From: an uncultured Alphaproteobacteria bacterium
GTDB taxonomy: Bacteria > Pseudomonadota > Alphaproteobacteria > UBA7887
Assembly: GCA_913044255.1 (NCBI GenBank)
Contig: CAJWOI010000125.1
Span: 1-7,601, forward strand
DNA length: 7,601 nt
Direction of reading: 5' to 3'
Numbering within the stretch: position 1 is the stretch's first letter; each line of letters starts with the position of its first letter. The notes under the pieces are model-generated. The model was not told the origin of the DNA and searched no databases. It was given only the letters and a program-made list of their open reading frames with translations. The position numbers and the translations under genes were made by a program. Shown here piece after piece: positions 1 through 6,919 of this stretch.

Positions 1-1037
1 CACGAAGGGGCGCCGTCGGTCATATCAAGTTGAACCGCCCTCATATTTTAAATGCATTGAACTACGATATGGTCATAGCAATTCAGGACATGCTTGAGGT
101 TTGGTCGAAGGATGCTGATGTCGCTTTAATTTTGGTTCAAGGAGCCGGAGATCGTGCATTTTGTGCTGGTGGGGACATTCGACGACTGGCCGAAAGTAGT
201 CGAAGCGAAGGGGTTGACTATTGCCGTAAATTTTTCAGTTCTGAGTTTCGGCTAAATCGTACGGTTTTTCGCTATCGCAAACCCTACATTGCCATTCTCG
301 ATGGCATCACCATGGGTGGAGGCGTTGGCTTATCGGTGCACGGAGAATACCGGATTGCTACGGAACGGACATTATTTGCTATGCCGGAAACCGGTATCGG
401 CTATTTTCCGGACGTAGGCGGCAGTTATTTTTTACCGCGTTGTCCAGGGGCCATAGGTATGTATCTGGGACTCAGCGGAGCAAGACTTAAGTCAGGAGAC
501 AGTCTGACGGCAGGTATATCCACCCATTATGTTCCGATGAATTCGGTGGACATGCTGATCGAGGCGTTGGGAAAAATTAGTCCAGGGAAGACAGCATTTC
601 TCGAGGTAAAAACCATTCTTTCGGGTTTTAGTATGGCATTTCAGGATGAAACGTTGACGAAAAATCGGGCCGCTATCGATGAATGTTTTTCCAAAGATTC
701 ATTGGATCAAATTCTGGTTTCCCTTGATACATACGGTGACGATTGGTCAAGACTGACGGCGAGTAAAATTCGGGAGAAATCACCAACTAGCCTTAGAGTA
801 ACTTTCCGTCAACTGCGGGAGGGAAAGTCTCTGGACTTCGAGGCATGTATGGTGATGGAGCTACGACTGGCACTTCGATTTATGGAGAACCATGATTTTT
901 ATGAGGGTGTGCGTGCTGTCGTTGTTGAAAAGGACAATCAGCCACGCTGGCGGCCCAGCAATATTTCATCGGTGACGAGGGAAGCGGTGGAGCGGTATTT
1001 CCTCCCGCTGGCCGGTGGGGATCTCGATTTTAACTAG
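1..1037 (+). CDS. 3-hydroxyisobutyryl-CoA hydrolase (enoyl-CoA hydratase/isomerase family), 5' end outside the window
   Basis: Hydrolyses 3-hydroxyisobutyryl-CoA to free 3-hydroxyisobutyrate in valine catabolism, in the cytoplasm. The frame is open to the left edge. The first visible codons (from base 3) read RRGAVGHIKLNRP, the normal N-terminal beta strand of the crotonase fold, so the TTG at 30 is an internal Leu codon and not the start. About ten residues are probably missing; 344 are visible. Counting visible residues, CAGGD at 54-58 and GGGVG at 105-109 form the CoA-binding and oxyanion-hole region. The stretch MPETGIGYFPDVGG carries Glu129 and Asp137, matching the Glu/Asp pair eight residues apart that defines the hydrolase and separates it from plain enoyl-CoA hydratases. 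The C-terminal FYEGVRAVVVEKD segment is also typical of the hydrolase. The 3-hydroxyisobutyrate dehydrogenase gene begins 46 bases downstream, which supports the assignment. The residual doubt concerns only substrate breadth. Confidence 0.93.
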   Translation, partial: RRGAVGHIKLNRPHILNALNYDMVIAIQDMLEVWSKDADVALILVQGAGDRAFCAGGDIRRLAESSRSEGVDYCRKFFSSEFRLNRTVFRYRKPYIAILDGITMGGGVGLSVHGEYRIATERTLFAMPETGIGYFPDVGGSYFLPRCPGAIGMYLGLSGARLKSGDSLTAGISTHYVPMNSVDMLIEALGKISPGKTAFLEVKTILSGFSMAFQDETLTKNRAAIDECFSKDSLDQILVSLDTYGDDWSRLTASKIREKSPTSLRVTFRQLREGKSLDFEACMVMELRLALRFMENHDFYEGVRAVVVEKDNQPRWRPSNISSVTREAVERYFLPLAGGDLDFN

Positions 1038-1083
1038 TTTCTGAACTTTTCACTGCATATGTCGTTATGGAAAGGGCCTTATC

Positions 1084-1965
1084 ATGATCATTGGTTTTAT
1101 CGGTACGGGTAACATGGGACTTCCTATGGTCCGAAATTTGGCCAAGGCAGGGCATACGGTCGTCGCCTATGACCAGTCAATAAGCGCACTTGAATCAGTG
1201 GTATCGGTTGGCGGAACCGTGGCGTCTTCACAAAGGGAAGCAGTGAAGGATGCCGAAACTGTAATTACAATGTTGCCTGCAGGCGAACACGTGCGCGCTG
1301 TCTACGGATCCGATGGCGGGCTTATCGCTAACGTTTCAAAAGGTACTTTATTGATTGACTGTTCTACGATTGATGTGGAGAACGCACGATTGGTGGCGAC
1401 AGAGGCGGCGGCGCGAGATTTAGATATGCTAGATGCACCCGTGTCGGGGGGAGTAGCAGGGGCCGAAGCAGGGACGTTGACTTTTATGGTGGGCGGGCCG
1501 GAAAAAGTCCTTGAACGTGCCCGGCCTGTGCTTCAAGTGATGGGGAAAAATATTGTTCATGCCGGAGAGAGTGGAAGCGGACAAGCTGCAAAGATTTGCA
1601 ACAACATGATGTTGGGCATCTCTATAATTGCGACTTCAGAAGCTTTTGTAATGGGTCAGAAGCTTGGGCTGAATCCAAAAACCTTGTTCAACATCATTTC
1701 TACTGCTTCGGGAAGCTGTTGGGCTATGCAAAATCATTTGCCCGTACCGGGGATAGTCGAAACTGCAGCGTCAAACCGCGACTTTCAGGCTGGCTTTTCA
1801 GTGGGAATGATGGCAAAAGATCTGCGACTTGCCCAGGTCGCGGCGAAGTCAGTTGACGCTTCGACCCCACTGGGACGCGAAGCGGCTGCGCTCTATACAT
1901 CTTTTGAGGAGAATGGTAATCAGAATCTTGATTATTCAGCCATAATCAAAAAAATCAGCGGATAA
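1084..1965 (+). CDS. mmsB: 3-hydroxyisobutyrate dehydrogenase
   Basis: Oxidises 3-hydroxyisobutyrate to methylmalonate semialdehyde, the step after the upstream hydrolase in valine catabolism. The protein has 293 residues, normal for this beta-hydroxyacid dehydrogenase family. Residues 4-12 (GFIGTGNMG) are the dinucleotide-binding loop, and the acidic Asp30 after the second strand fits NAD+ rather than NADP+. DCSTID is at 92-97, the substrate-binding DAPVSGG is at 117-123, and the catalytic Lys170 lies in GQAAKICNN with Asn174. KDLRLA follows at 245-250 in the all-helical C-terminal domain. The ATG at 1084 is preceded by GGAAAGGG at 1069-1076, a well-placed ribosome binding site, and the reading begins directly with the Rossmann strand as usual. 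The stop codon falls in the loop of a stem-loop that appears to be the terminator of the convergent minus-strand operon. No clear plus-strand terminator was seen after it. Related family members (tartronate semialdehyde or 6-phosphogluconate-like reductases) are less likely given the neighbour. Confidence 0.93.
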   Translation: MIIGFIGTGNMGLPMVRNLAKAGHTVVAYDQSISALESVVSVGGTVASSQREAVKDAETVITMLPAGEHVRAVYGSDGGLIANVSKGTLLIDCSTIDVENARLVATEAAARDLDMLDAPVSGGVAGAEAGTLTFMVGGPEKVLERARPVLQVMGKNIVHAGESGSGQAAKICNNMMLGISIIATSEAFVMGQKLGLNPKTLFNIISTASGSCWAMQNHLPVPGIVETAASNRDFQAGFSVGMMAKDLRLAQVAAKSVDASTPLGREAAALYTSFEENGNQNLDYSAIIKKISG

Positions 1966-1977
1966 CTACATCCGCTG
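1948..1977 (-). terminator. Intrinsic terminator of the minus-strand operon ending with gcdH
   Basis: On the minus strand a perfect 7-bp stem CAGCGGA/TCCGCTG (1971-1977 pairing with 1956-1962) closes an 8-base loop. It is followed, after one A, by seven T residues (1954-1948). This lies about 80 bases past the gcdH stop. On the plus strand the A-run precedes the stem and no T-run follows, so it should work in one direction only. The stem lies over the last codons and the stop (1963-1965) of the convergent dehydrogenase gene. Confidence 0.7.
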
Positions 1978-2058
1978 TCATCGACAAGTAAATTGTAGCC
2001 AGTCTACACGTTGACAATAAAAATAAAATTGTGCCTTCCCATTATTGGTACATAGCAT

Positions 2059-3273
2059 TTACCCCGTAAACGCCTGTATTCCAGTTTGGGCCCGACCCAA
2101 AATTAATGCGTGGATGTCGTGGGTGCCTTCGTAGGTGTTAACTGCCTCAAGGTTCATGACGTGACGGATGACGTGATATTCATCGGATATTCCGTTGCCA
2201 CCAAGCATGTCCCGAGCGGTCCGTGCGATTTCAAGGGATTTTCCTGCAGAGTTTCGTTTAATGATGGAAATCATTTCCGGCGTTGCTCTGCCCTCATCCT
2301 TGAGACGACCAACTCGAAGGCAGGCTTGCAGGGCAATACAGATCTCGCTCTGCATGTCAGCCAGCTTTTTTTGCACTAGCTGATTGGCGGCAAGTGGCCG
2401 CCCAAATTGTTCCCTGTCTAGGACATACTGACGAGCCGAATGCCAACAAAATTCAGCGGACCCTAGAGCGCCCCATCCAATTCCATAGCGGGCGTTGTTT
2501 AGACATCCAAACGGGCCTTTTAGTCCGCGAATGTCTGGAAAGGCGTTGGTATTAGGGACAAAAACATCTTCTAAAATGATCTGTCCCGTCGGCGAAGCAC
2601 GTAAAGAAAATTTTCCCTCAATTTTTGGCGTTGATAGCCCATCCATTCCACGTTCCACGATGAAACCACGGATCTGATCCTTTTCATCCTTGGCCCAGAT
2701 AACCATGACGTCGGCAACTGGACTGTTGGTGATCCATGTTTTTGTCCCATTTATGATGTATCCACCGTCTAATCCTCTCGCACGTGTGGTCATTCCTCCT
2801 GGATCTGAACCATAGTCTGGCTCGGTCAAACCAAACGACCCAATAAGCTCACCCCGAGCAAGAGCGGGCAGAAATCGTTTCCTTTGCTCCTCCGTTCCGT
2901 AGGTTAAAATAGGCCACATAACCAAGCTACTTTGCACGCTTAGACACGAGCGGTACGATGAATCAACCCTTTCAATCTCTCTTGCGATTAGTCCGTAGGC
3001 AACTGAGCTAGCCCCTGCGCAGCCGTATCCATGAAGATTGGATCCAAGTAACCCAAGGTCACCCATCTTGGTCATTACGGTGCGGTCAAATTTTTCGTTC
3101 CGATTGGCCTCAACAATGCCCGGCATCAAATGATCCTGGGCGAACGACCTTGCGGTGCTGAGAGCGAGACGTTCTTCCTCCGTTAACTGATCCTGAAGTA
3201 GGAACGGATCGGCCCAATCAAATCGGGGAAGTGTAGCTGTGACACTATCGTCTGAAGCTAATTTTGTTGGCAT
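2059..3273 (-). CDS. gcdH: Glutaryl-CoA dehydrogenase (acyl-CoA dehydrogenase family)
   Basis: FAD enzyme that dehydrogenates and decarboxylates glutaryl-CoA to crotonyl-CoA in lysine, hydroxylysine and tryptophan breakdown, passing electrons to electron-transfer flavoprotein. Its 404 residues are full length for the bacterial enzyme. FDWADPFLLQDQLTEEER near residues 18-35 is the characteristic N-terminus. VDSSYRSC carries Arg108, equivalent to the glutarate-binding Arg of human GCDH. FGLTEPDYGSD (147-157) and WITNS (180-184) line the flavin. RYGIGWGALGSAEFCW (262-277) is subfamily specific. Glu382 in NTYEGTHDIHALILGRA is the catalytic base. The ATG at 3273 gives the expected N-terminus, but only a weak GAG-type ribosome site precedes it. 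The gene begins 40 bases after the stop of the exported-protein gene and is probably the last cistron of the rhlE operon. No glutaryl-CoA regulator or transporter is present in the window. The enzyme assignment is secure. Confidence 0.95.
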   Translation of the reverse strand: MPTKLASDDSVTATLPRFDWADPFLLQDQLTEEERLALSTARSFAQDHLMPGIVEANRNEKFDRTVMTKMGDLGLLGSNLHGYGCAGASSVAYGLIAREIERVDSSYRSCLSVQSSLVMWPILTYGTEEQRKRFLPALARGELIGSFGLTEPDYGSDPGGMTTRARGLDGGYIINGTKTWITNSPVADVMVIWAKDEKDQIRGFIVERGMDGLSTPKIEGKFSLRASPTGQIILEDVFVPNTNAFPDIRGLKGPFGCLNNARYGIGWGALGSAEFCWHSARQYVLDREQFGRPLAANQLVQKKLADMQSEICIALQACLRVGRLKDEGRATPEMISIIKRNSAGKSLEIARTARDMLGGNGISDEYHVIRHVMNLEAVNTYEGTHDIHALILGRAQTGIQAFTG

Positions 3274-3313
3274 TTAAAGATCTCAAAGGCTGTGTGTTAA
3301 TGACGGAGTTCAA

Positions 3314-3952
3314 TCACTTCAGATGGAAGGAATTAGAGATAGCAATGAAGTGACGTAAGCGTCGTTTGTTCATGGTACGAACAGTTGTCTGATACCATGC
3401 GCCGTTGGCATGATGGAGACGTATCAATAGGTACTGTGTTACAGGTCCGATCGAATAATGACAAGATAGTTGGAAATATGCACCGCCAGAGCTATCCCCT
3501 CGCGTTATGGGATCACAATATTTGAGGGGCCACTCCGCCAATCGAGAAAGTTCGTTTAGCGACCTCTCAAGGAGGTTTCTCATTTCCGTGAGTTCGTCAC
3601 CAGCAAATGGGCTGTCTGGATCATCGAATATTTCTTCGAGCAGTTTATTGCCATCAATCACCAGCCTCATTCGGTTGTGGAGCCATACGGTTGGATCGGT
3701 GATGGGTTGAAGAACTGGGCGCAGTGACATGGCGCTTAGGTGTGTAAAGTTACCCTCGATAGGGCGAATTTTAAGAATCGTGACTATTTCTCCAGAATCT
3801 GTCTTGTCGTATTTCTTTTCTGAGGCGTAACCATCAGGAACGTGGAAGTTCTGCGCCCATGAGAGTTTTCCCACGCCGCCAGCAGCCAAAGTTAGAGCTA
3901 CCACTAGAGTGAGGGTAACGCGCCGTGGGGGGACTGCCACTAGGTTATTCAT
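3314..3952 (-). CDS. Exported protein of unknown function with an N-terminal signal peptide
   Basis: I do not recognise the family. The chosen ATG at 3952 gives 212 residues: a short N-region ending in two Arg (10-11), a hydrophobic core at about 12-28 (VTLTLVVALTLAAGGVG), and a plausible signal peptidase I site after Ala33 in LSWA-Q. This suggests a periplasmic or secreted product of about 180 residues. No further membrane span is visible. The mature part is mixed alpha/beta, with an acidic helical stretch around 103-142 that is rich in Glu and Leu. It has two Cys residues (146 and 164) that could form a disulfide after export, and a basic patch NKRRLRHF near the end. A longer reading from ATG 4003 would add 17 residues before the signal and overlap the dihydroorotase gene by 44 bases. 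The 3952 start leaves 7 bases after the dihydroorotase stop and yields a proper signal peptide, so I prefer it. The close spacing implies co-transcription with pyrC, but this does not show a role in pyrimidine metabolism. Confidence 0.8.
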   Translation of the reverse strand: MNNLVAVPPRRVTLTLVVALTLAAGGVGKLSWAQNFHVPDGYASEKKYDKTDSGEIVTILKIRPIEGNFTHLSAMSLRPVLQPITDPTVWLHNRMRLVIDGNKLLEEIFDDPDSPFAGDELTEMRNLLERSLNELSRLAEWPLKYCDPITRGDSSGGAYFQLSCHYSIGPVTQYLLIRLHHANGAWYQTTVRTMNKRRLRHFIAISNSFHLK

Positions 3953-3959
3953 CGCTATC

Positions 3960-5288
3960 TTATGGGTTACCAAACGCAACCGCCTTGCCGATTGGTCCCC
4001 CAATTATTTGATCATCACGCATAACAACGTTCCCACGAAGAATGGTGGCCACTGGCCAACCCTTAACTTTCTTCTCTAAGAATGGGCTCCAGCCGCACTT
4101 ACTAGCAATCCAGTCCTTGGAAATGGTCATTTTTCGGTTCAAATCGACCAACGTTAGGTCAGCATCGTATCCAATTTTGATAATGCCTTTTTGGGTGGTG
4201 CCATATAACTGGGAGGGGCCCGCGCTTGTTAGCTCAACGAGCCTCTCTAGAGTAAGACGGCCCGCATTCACATGGTCCAACATGATAGGTAGGAGCGTTT
4301 GAACGCCCGGCATGCCGGACGGACTATCTGGATATCCCAAGTCTTTTTCGGCTTTGGTATGGGGTGCATGATCGGAGCCGATCACGTTCACTGTGCCGTC
4401 CGCTATTCCCTGCCACAGACCCATGCGGTGTTCCTCATCCCTAATTGGGGGATTCATTTGCGCGTAGGTACCAAGGTGTTCGTAGCACTCAGGAGCGGAC
4501 AGAGTGAGATGTTGTGGTGTGCACTCCGCGGTGGCGATGTCCCCTGCATTTCGTAGGAACGCGATCTCATCGCGGGTTGTTATATGAAGTACGTGTACCG
4601 GCCTTTCGCAGATACGGGCGAGCTTTATCAAACGTTCTGTGGCAAGCAATGCGGTTTTTACATCTCTCCATTGGGGGTGTAACTCCGGCCCTCCACCAGA
4701 ATTTCTTATGGGAAGGCGTGCATTCAACCTTTCCTCATCTTCAGCATGTACAGCGGCCCTCCTGGTACCCGATGCCAGTACCTCTCTCAAGAGGTGGTCG
4801 TCAGGGATTAACAATGTTCCGGTCGAAGACCCCATAAAAATTTTTACGCCTACACATCCTGGAAGTTTTTCCAGCGTAGAAAGATCTCGAATGTTTTCCT
4901 CGCAGGCACCGATAAAAAAACCGTAGTCACAGAGGTAACGTCCGCGCGCGCGCGATAACTTGTCATTGAACGATGCAACTGTTGTCGTAGGGGGAGCCGT
5001 GTTTGGCATTTCAAACACGGTCGTGACGCCACCTAATATCGCTGCTTTACTCCCACTTTCCATATCCTCTTTATGCTCGTTTCCGGGTTCACGGAAATGA
5101 ACTTGGCTATCGATCACTCCGGGAAGTACGTGTAGTCCTCGTGCATCAATATTTTCCTTGGCAGTGCTTTTGGGAACAGTTCCGATGGCGGTAATTTTCC
5201 CTTCGGAAATACCTATGTCGGATTTTTCGGTTGTATAGTGGGTGACTAATGTACCGCCGTGTATAACAGTGTCGAACGCAACAGACAT
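3960..5288 (-). CDS. pyrC: Dihydroorotase-like cyclic amidohydrolase (class I PyrC type) with Gln at the first metal-site His
   Basis: Predicted to interconvert N-carbamoyl-aspartate and dihydroorotate in pyrimidine synthesis. The 442 residues match the longer class I dihydroorotases of the amidohydrolase superfamily. The N-terminal small beta domain is followed by the barrel. DSQVHFREPG (60-69) holds the first metal motif with substrate-binding Arg66, but position 62 is Gln where His is usual. EMPNTAPP (93-100) follows. Lys149 in GVKIFMGSSTG is the likely carboxylated Lys. His181 (VHAEDE) and His235 (VHVLHITT) are metal ligands. Asp306 in GSDHAPHT is the catalytic Asp. I recall the Gln form from an alphaproteobacterial subclass of annotated dihydroorotases, so it is probably inherited rather than damage. 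An allantoinase or hydantoinase activity is a weaker alternative. The start at 5288 lacks a strong ribosome site. A TTGATA / 18-base spacer / GATATT match (5313-5342 on the minus strand) could be a secondary promoter, but is weak. The gene lies 50 bases after rhlE. Confidence 0.88.
   Translation of the reverse strand: MSVAFDTVIHGGTLVTHYTTEKSDIGISEGKITAIGTVPKSTAKENIDARGLHVLPGVIDSQVHFREPGNEHKEDMESGSKAAILGGVTTVFEMPNTAPPTTTVASFNDKLSRARGRYLCDYGFFIGACEENIRDLSTLEKLPGCVGVKIFMGSSTGTLLIPDDHLLREVLASGTRRAAVHAEDEERLNARLPIRNSGGGPELHPQWRDVKTALLATERLIKLARICERPVHVLHITTRDEIAFLRNAGDIATAECTPQHLTLSAPECYEHLGTYAQMNPPIRDEEHRMGLWQGIADGTVNVIGSDHAPHTKAEKDLGYPDSPSGMPGVQTLLPIMLDHVNAGRLTLERLVELTSAGPSQLYGTTQKGIIKIGYDADLTLVDLNRKMTISKDWIASKCGWSPFLEKKVKGWPVATILRGNVVMRDDQIIGGPIGKAVAFGNP
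4943..4954. repeat. (CG)6 dinucleotide tract inside the dihydroorotase gene
   Basis: Twelve bases of perfect CG alternation. They encode part of the arginine-rich SRARGR segment of the dihydroorotase at about residues 112-117. Such tracts can adopt left-handed DNA and are prone to replication slippage. A two-base gain or loss would shift the reading frame of the gene. The reading frame here is intact. Confidence 0.85.
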
Positions 5289-5338
5289 ACGACGTATTAC
5301 TAAAAGAAAGTTAATATCACGAACACATCACAATCCTA

Positions 5339-6757
5339 TCAATTTGAGATGTGACTACGGAGCTGTATGAAAGCTGGTATGTGATCACCCCAACCGGCCG
5401 TAGTTGTTTTATTTTTTTGCGATGTCGTAGATTTGATTGAGTTTTTTGCGGTTTCTGCGGGTTTCCTATCAGGTATTGAAGCAACAATTTTTTGTTTCTC
5501 TCGATGGAGTTTGTTGTGTTCAGTTTTTTCGGCCTCCCGTCCCGTGTTTCCGCGTTTGCTAGCCGATTTTTCAAATTGTTTCCGCAATGGAGGTGTTTTT
5601 GCCACAGTCTCAATTAGCTCATTTGGTGATGTCCTTTGGACATTTTCTGCAGCCCTGTGGGAGATGGTGTGACCAATAAGTTCTGTAATGGCTAGTACGT
5701 ATTTTTTGTCCGCAGGAGTAGCTATCATAAAAGTGCACCCAGCCTTTCCGGCTCGACCAGTTCGGCCGATTCGGTGAACATAGTCTTCGGCATGGAGAGG
5801 GACATCAAAATTGAACACGTGACTTAACCCCCGGATATCAAGGCCACGACCTGCCACATCCGTCGCTACAAGTAATTTGATCGTACCACATTTAAAGGAG
5901 GCTAAGGTTTCTTCCCTGGCTGACTGGGCCATGTCTCCGTGAAGGCATGCGCTATCAAATTTATGGCGTCGAAGAGAGCGGCTCAGAAGATCTACGTCTT
6001 TTTTTCGATTACAAAAAATTAACGCATTTTCGACTTGTTCATTCTGTAACAGAGTGCGAAGTGCTTTGTTCTTATCCCTAGATGAAACTTCTACCAAATA
6101 TTCGTCAACTGTTTCAGCGGTAGACGCCGGAACTGAAACGGCTACTTCTACAGGCGAAAGTAGAAATTTGCTTGCTAGGCGACGAATTTCCGGCAGCATG
6201 GTCGCCGAAAACATAGTGGTCTGTCTTATTTTTGGCAGCAGATTAACAATTTTTTCAACATCTGGAATAAAGCCCATATCCAACATACGATCGGCTTCGT
6301 CTATCACTAGGAACTTTACGTCATTGAGCAATAATGATCCCCGTTCAAATAGATCAAGCAACCGACCAGGTGTTGCTATTAGGACGTCAACGCCTCGGCC
6401 TAACTTCCGTTGTTGTTCATCTGTAGACACACCACCAATCAGCAGAGCCATTGTAAGTTTGTGGTATTTTCCGTAGGTAGCAAAATTTTGTGATATCTGG
6501 GTAGCAAGTTCCCGTGTCGGTGTTAATACAAGGGAGCGCGGCATTCTCGCCCGAGCTCGGCCTTTTGATAACGCTTCTATCATTGGCAGTGTAAAGGATG
6601 CAGTCTTACCAGTTCCAGTTTGTGCGCAGCCCAGCACATCCCGCCCTTGTAAGACTATCGGTATTGCCTGCATCTGAATCGGTGTCGGGACGGTGTAACC
6701 AGCGTCCGCAACAGCTTTTAAAATATCCGGGCCAAGCCCTAGTTGGTCGAACGACAT
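5339..6757 (-). CDS. rhlE: DEAD-box ATP-dependent RNA helicase, RhlE type
   Basis: ATP-dependent RNA-unwinding protein, probably acting in ribosome assembly or RNA turnover in the cytoplasm. The 472 residues hold both RecA-like domains with all expected motifs. These are the Q motif region TPIQMQAIP (25-33), Walker A AQTGTGKT (45-52), PTRELA (80-85), TPGR (129-132), DEAD (153-156) within VIDEADRMLDMGF, SAT (184-186), motif IV ALIFCN (245-250), ATDVAGRGLD (298-307) and HRIGRTGR (328-335). MSFDQLGL at the start is typical of RhlE. After about residue 375 comes a Lys/Arg/Thr/Ser-rich, probably disordered tail of nearly 100 residues. It ends in GWGDHIPAFIQLR, which resembles the GxGDHxPAF ending I recall from alphaproteobacterial RhlE proteins. 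A run of seven A in the tail codons (plus-strand T-run near 5411-5417) is a possible slippage site. The gene appears to head the operon, with a promoter candidate about 80 bases upstream of the ATG at 6757. Naming as RhlE rather than DbpA, SrmB or CsdA is by overall sequence style. Confidence 0.93.
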   Translation of the reverse strand: MSFDQLGLGPDILKAVADAGYTVPTPIQMQAIPIVLQGRDVLGCAQTGTGKTASFTLPMIEALSKGRARARMPRSLVLTPTRELATQISQNFATYGKYHKLTMALLIGGVSTDEQQRKLGRGVDVLIATPGRLLDLFERGSLLLNDVKFLVIDEADRMLDMGFIPDVEKIVNLLPKIRQTTMFSATMLPEIRRLASKFLLSPVEVAVSVPASTAETVDEYLVEVSSRDKNKALRTLLQNEQVENALIFCNRKKDVDLLSRSLRRHKFDSACLHGDMAQSAREETLASFKCGTIKLLVATDVAGRGLDIRGLSHVFNFDVPLHAEDYVHRIGRTGRAGKAGCTFMIATPADKKYVLAITELIGHTISHRAAENVQRTSPNELIETVAKTPPLRKQFEKSASKRGNTGREAEKTEHNKLHREKQKIVASIPDRKPAETAKNSIKSTTSQKNKTTTAGWGDHIPAFIQLRSHISN

Positions 6758-6838
6758 CTATGTCCGTTGAGGCGCGTAAAACAATAGGAAGGAGAATGAT
6801 GGGTCACTATTTCGCAATGTAGTAAAAACCGGTAGGGC

Positions 6839-6868
6839 CATATACATGTGGTTATGATGGCGTGTCAA
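6839..6868 (-). promoter_or_regulatory. Candidate sigma-70 type promoter for rhlE and the downstream operon
   Basis: The minus strand shows a perfect -35 hexamer TTGACA (6868-6863), an 18-base spacer and TATATG (6844-6839), which matches four of six -10 positions. Transcription would start near 6832, giving a leader of about 75 bases before the rhlE ATG at 6757. It is the best promoter-like match I saw upstream of rhlE and is correctly oriented. The assignment is by consensus reading only. Confidence 0.5.
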
Positions 6869-6919
6869 TGATGATAGCAACCCGCTTATAGTAAAATATG
6901 AAGCTCTATGAAAGAGTTA

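Noticed and set aside
1596..1856. Plus-strand ORF of 86 codons inside the 3-hydroxyisobutyrate dehydrogenase gene
   Set aside because: It is an out-of-frame shadow of a gene with strong family motifs, and its translation resembles no known protein.
1994..2008. TGTAG/CTACA stem in the convergent spacer as the plus-strand terminator of the dehydrogenase gene
   Set aside because: The stem is only 5 bp and no T-run follows on the plus strand.
2011..2016. TTGACA on the plus strand between the convergent genes as a promoter
   Set aside because: No -10-like hexamer follows at 16-18 bases, and a plus-strand transcript from here would run antisense into gcdH.
3953..4003. Upstream ATG (4003) as the start of the exported protein
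   Set aside because: It would add 17 residues before the signal peptide and overlap the dihydroorotase gene by 44 bases. The ATG at 3952 gives a normal signal peptide and spacing.
4042..4926. Several plus-strand ORFs of 85-107 codons antisense to the dihydroorotase gene
   Set aside because: They lie opposite a full-length enzyme with intact motifs, and none shows a ribosome site or recognisable domain.
5317..5613. 98-codon minus-strand ORF overlapping the end of rhlE in another frame
   Set aside because: It is a low-complexity Lys/Asn/Gln-rich shadow of the basic rhlE tail. The rhlE frame keeps a family-like C-terminal motif.
6054..6476. 140-codon plus-strand ORF antisense to the rhlE helicase core
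   Set aside because: It is Ser/Arg-rich shadow coding opposite conserved helicase motifs, with no independent support.
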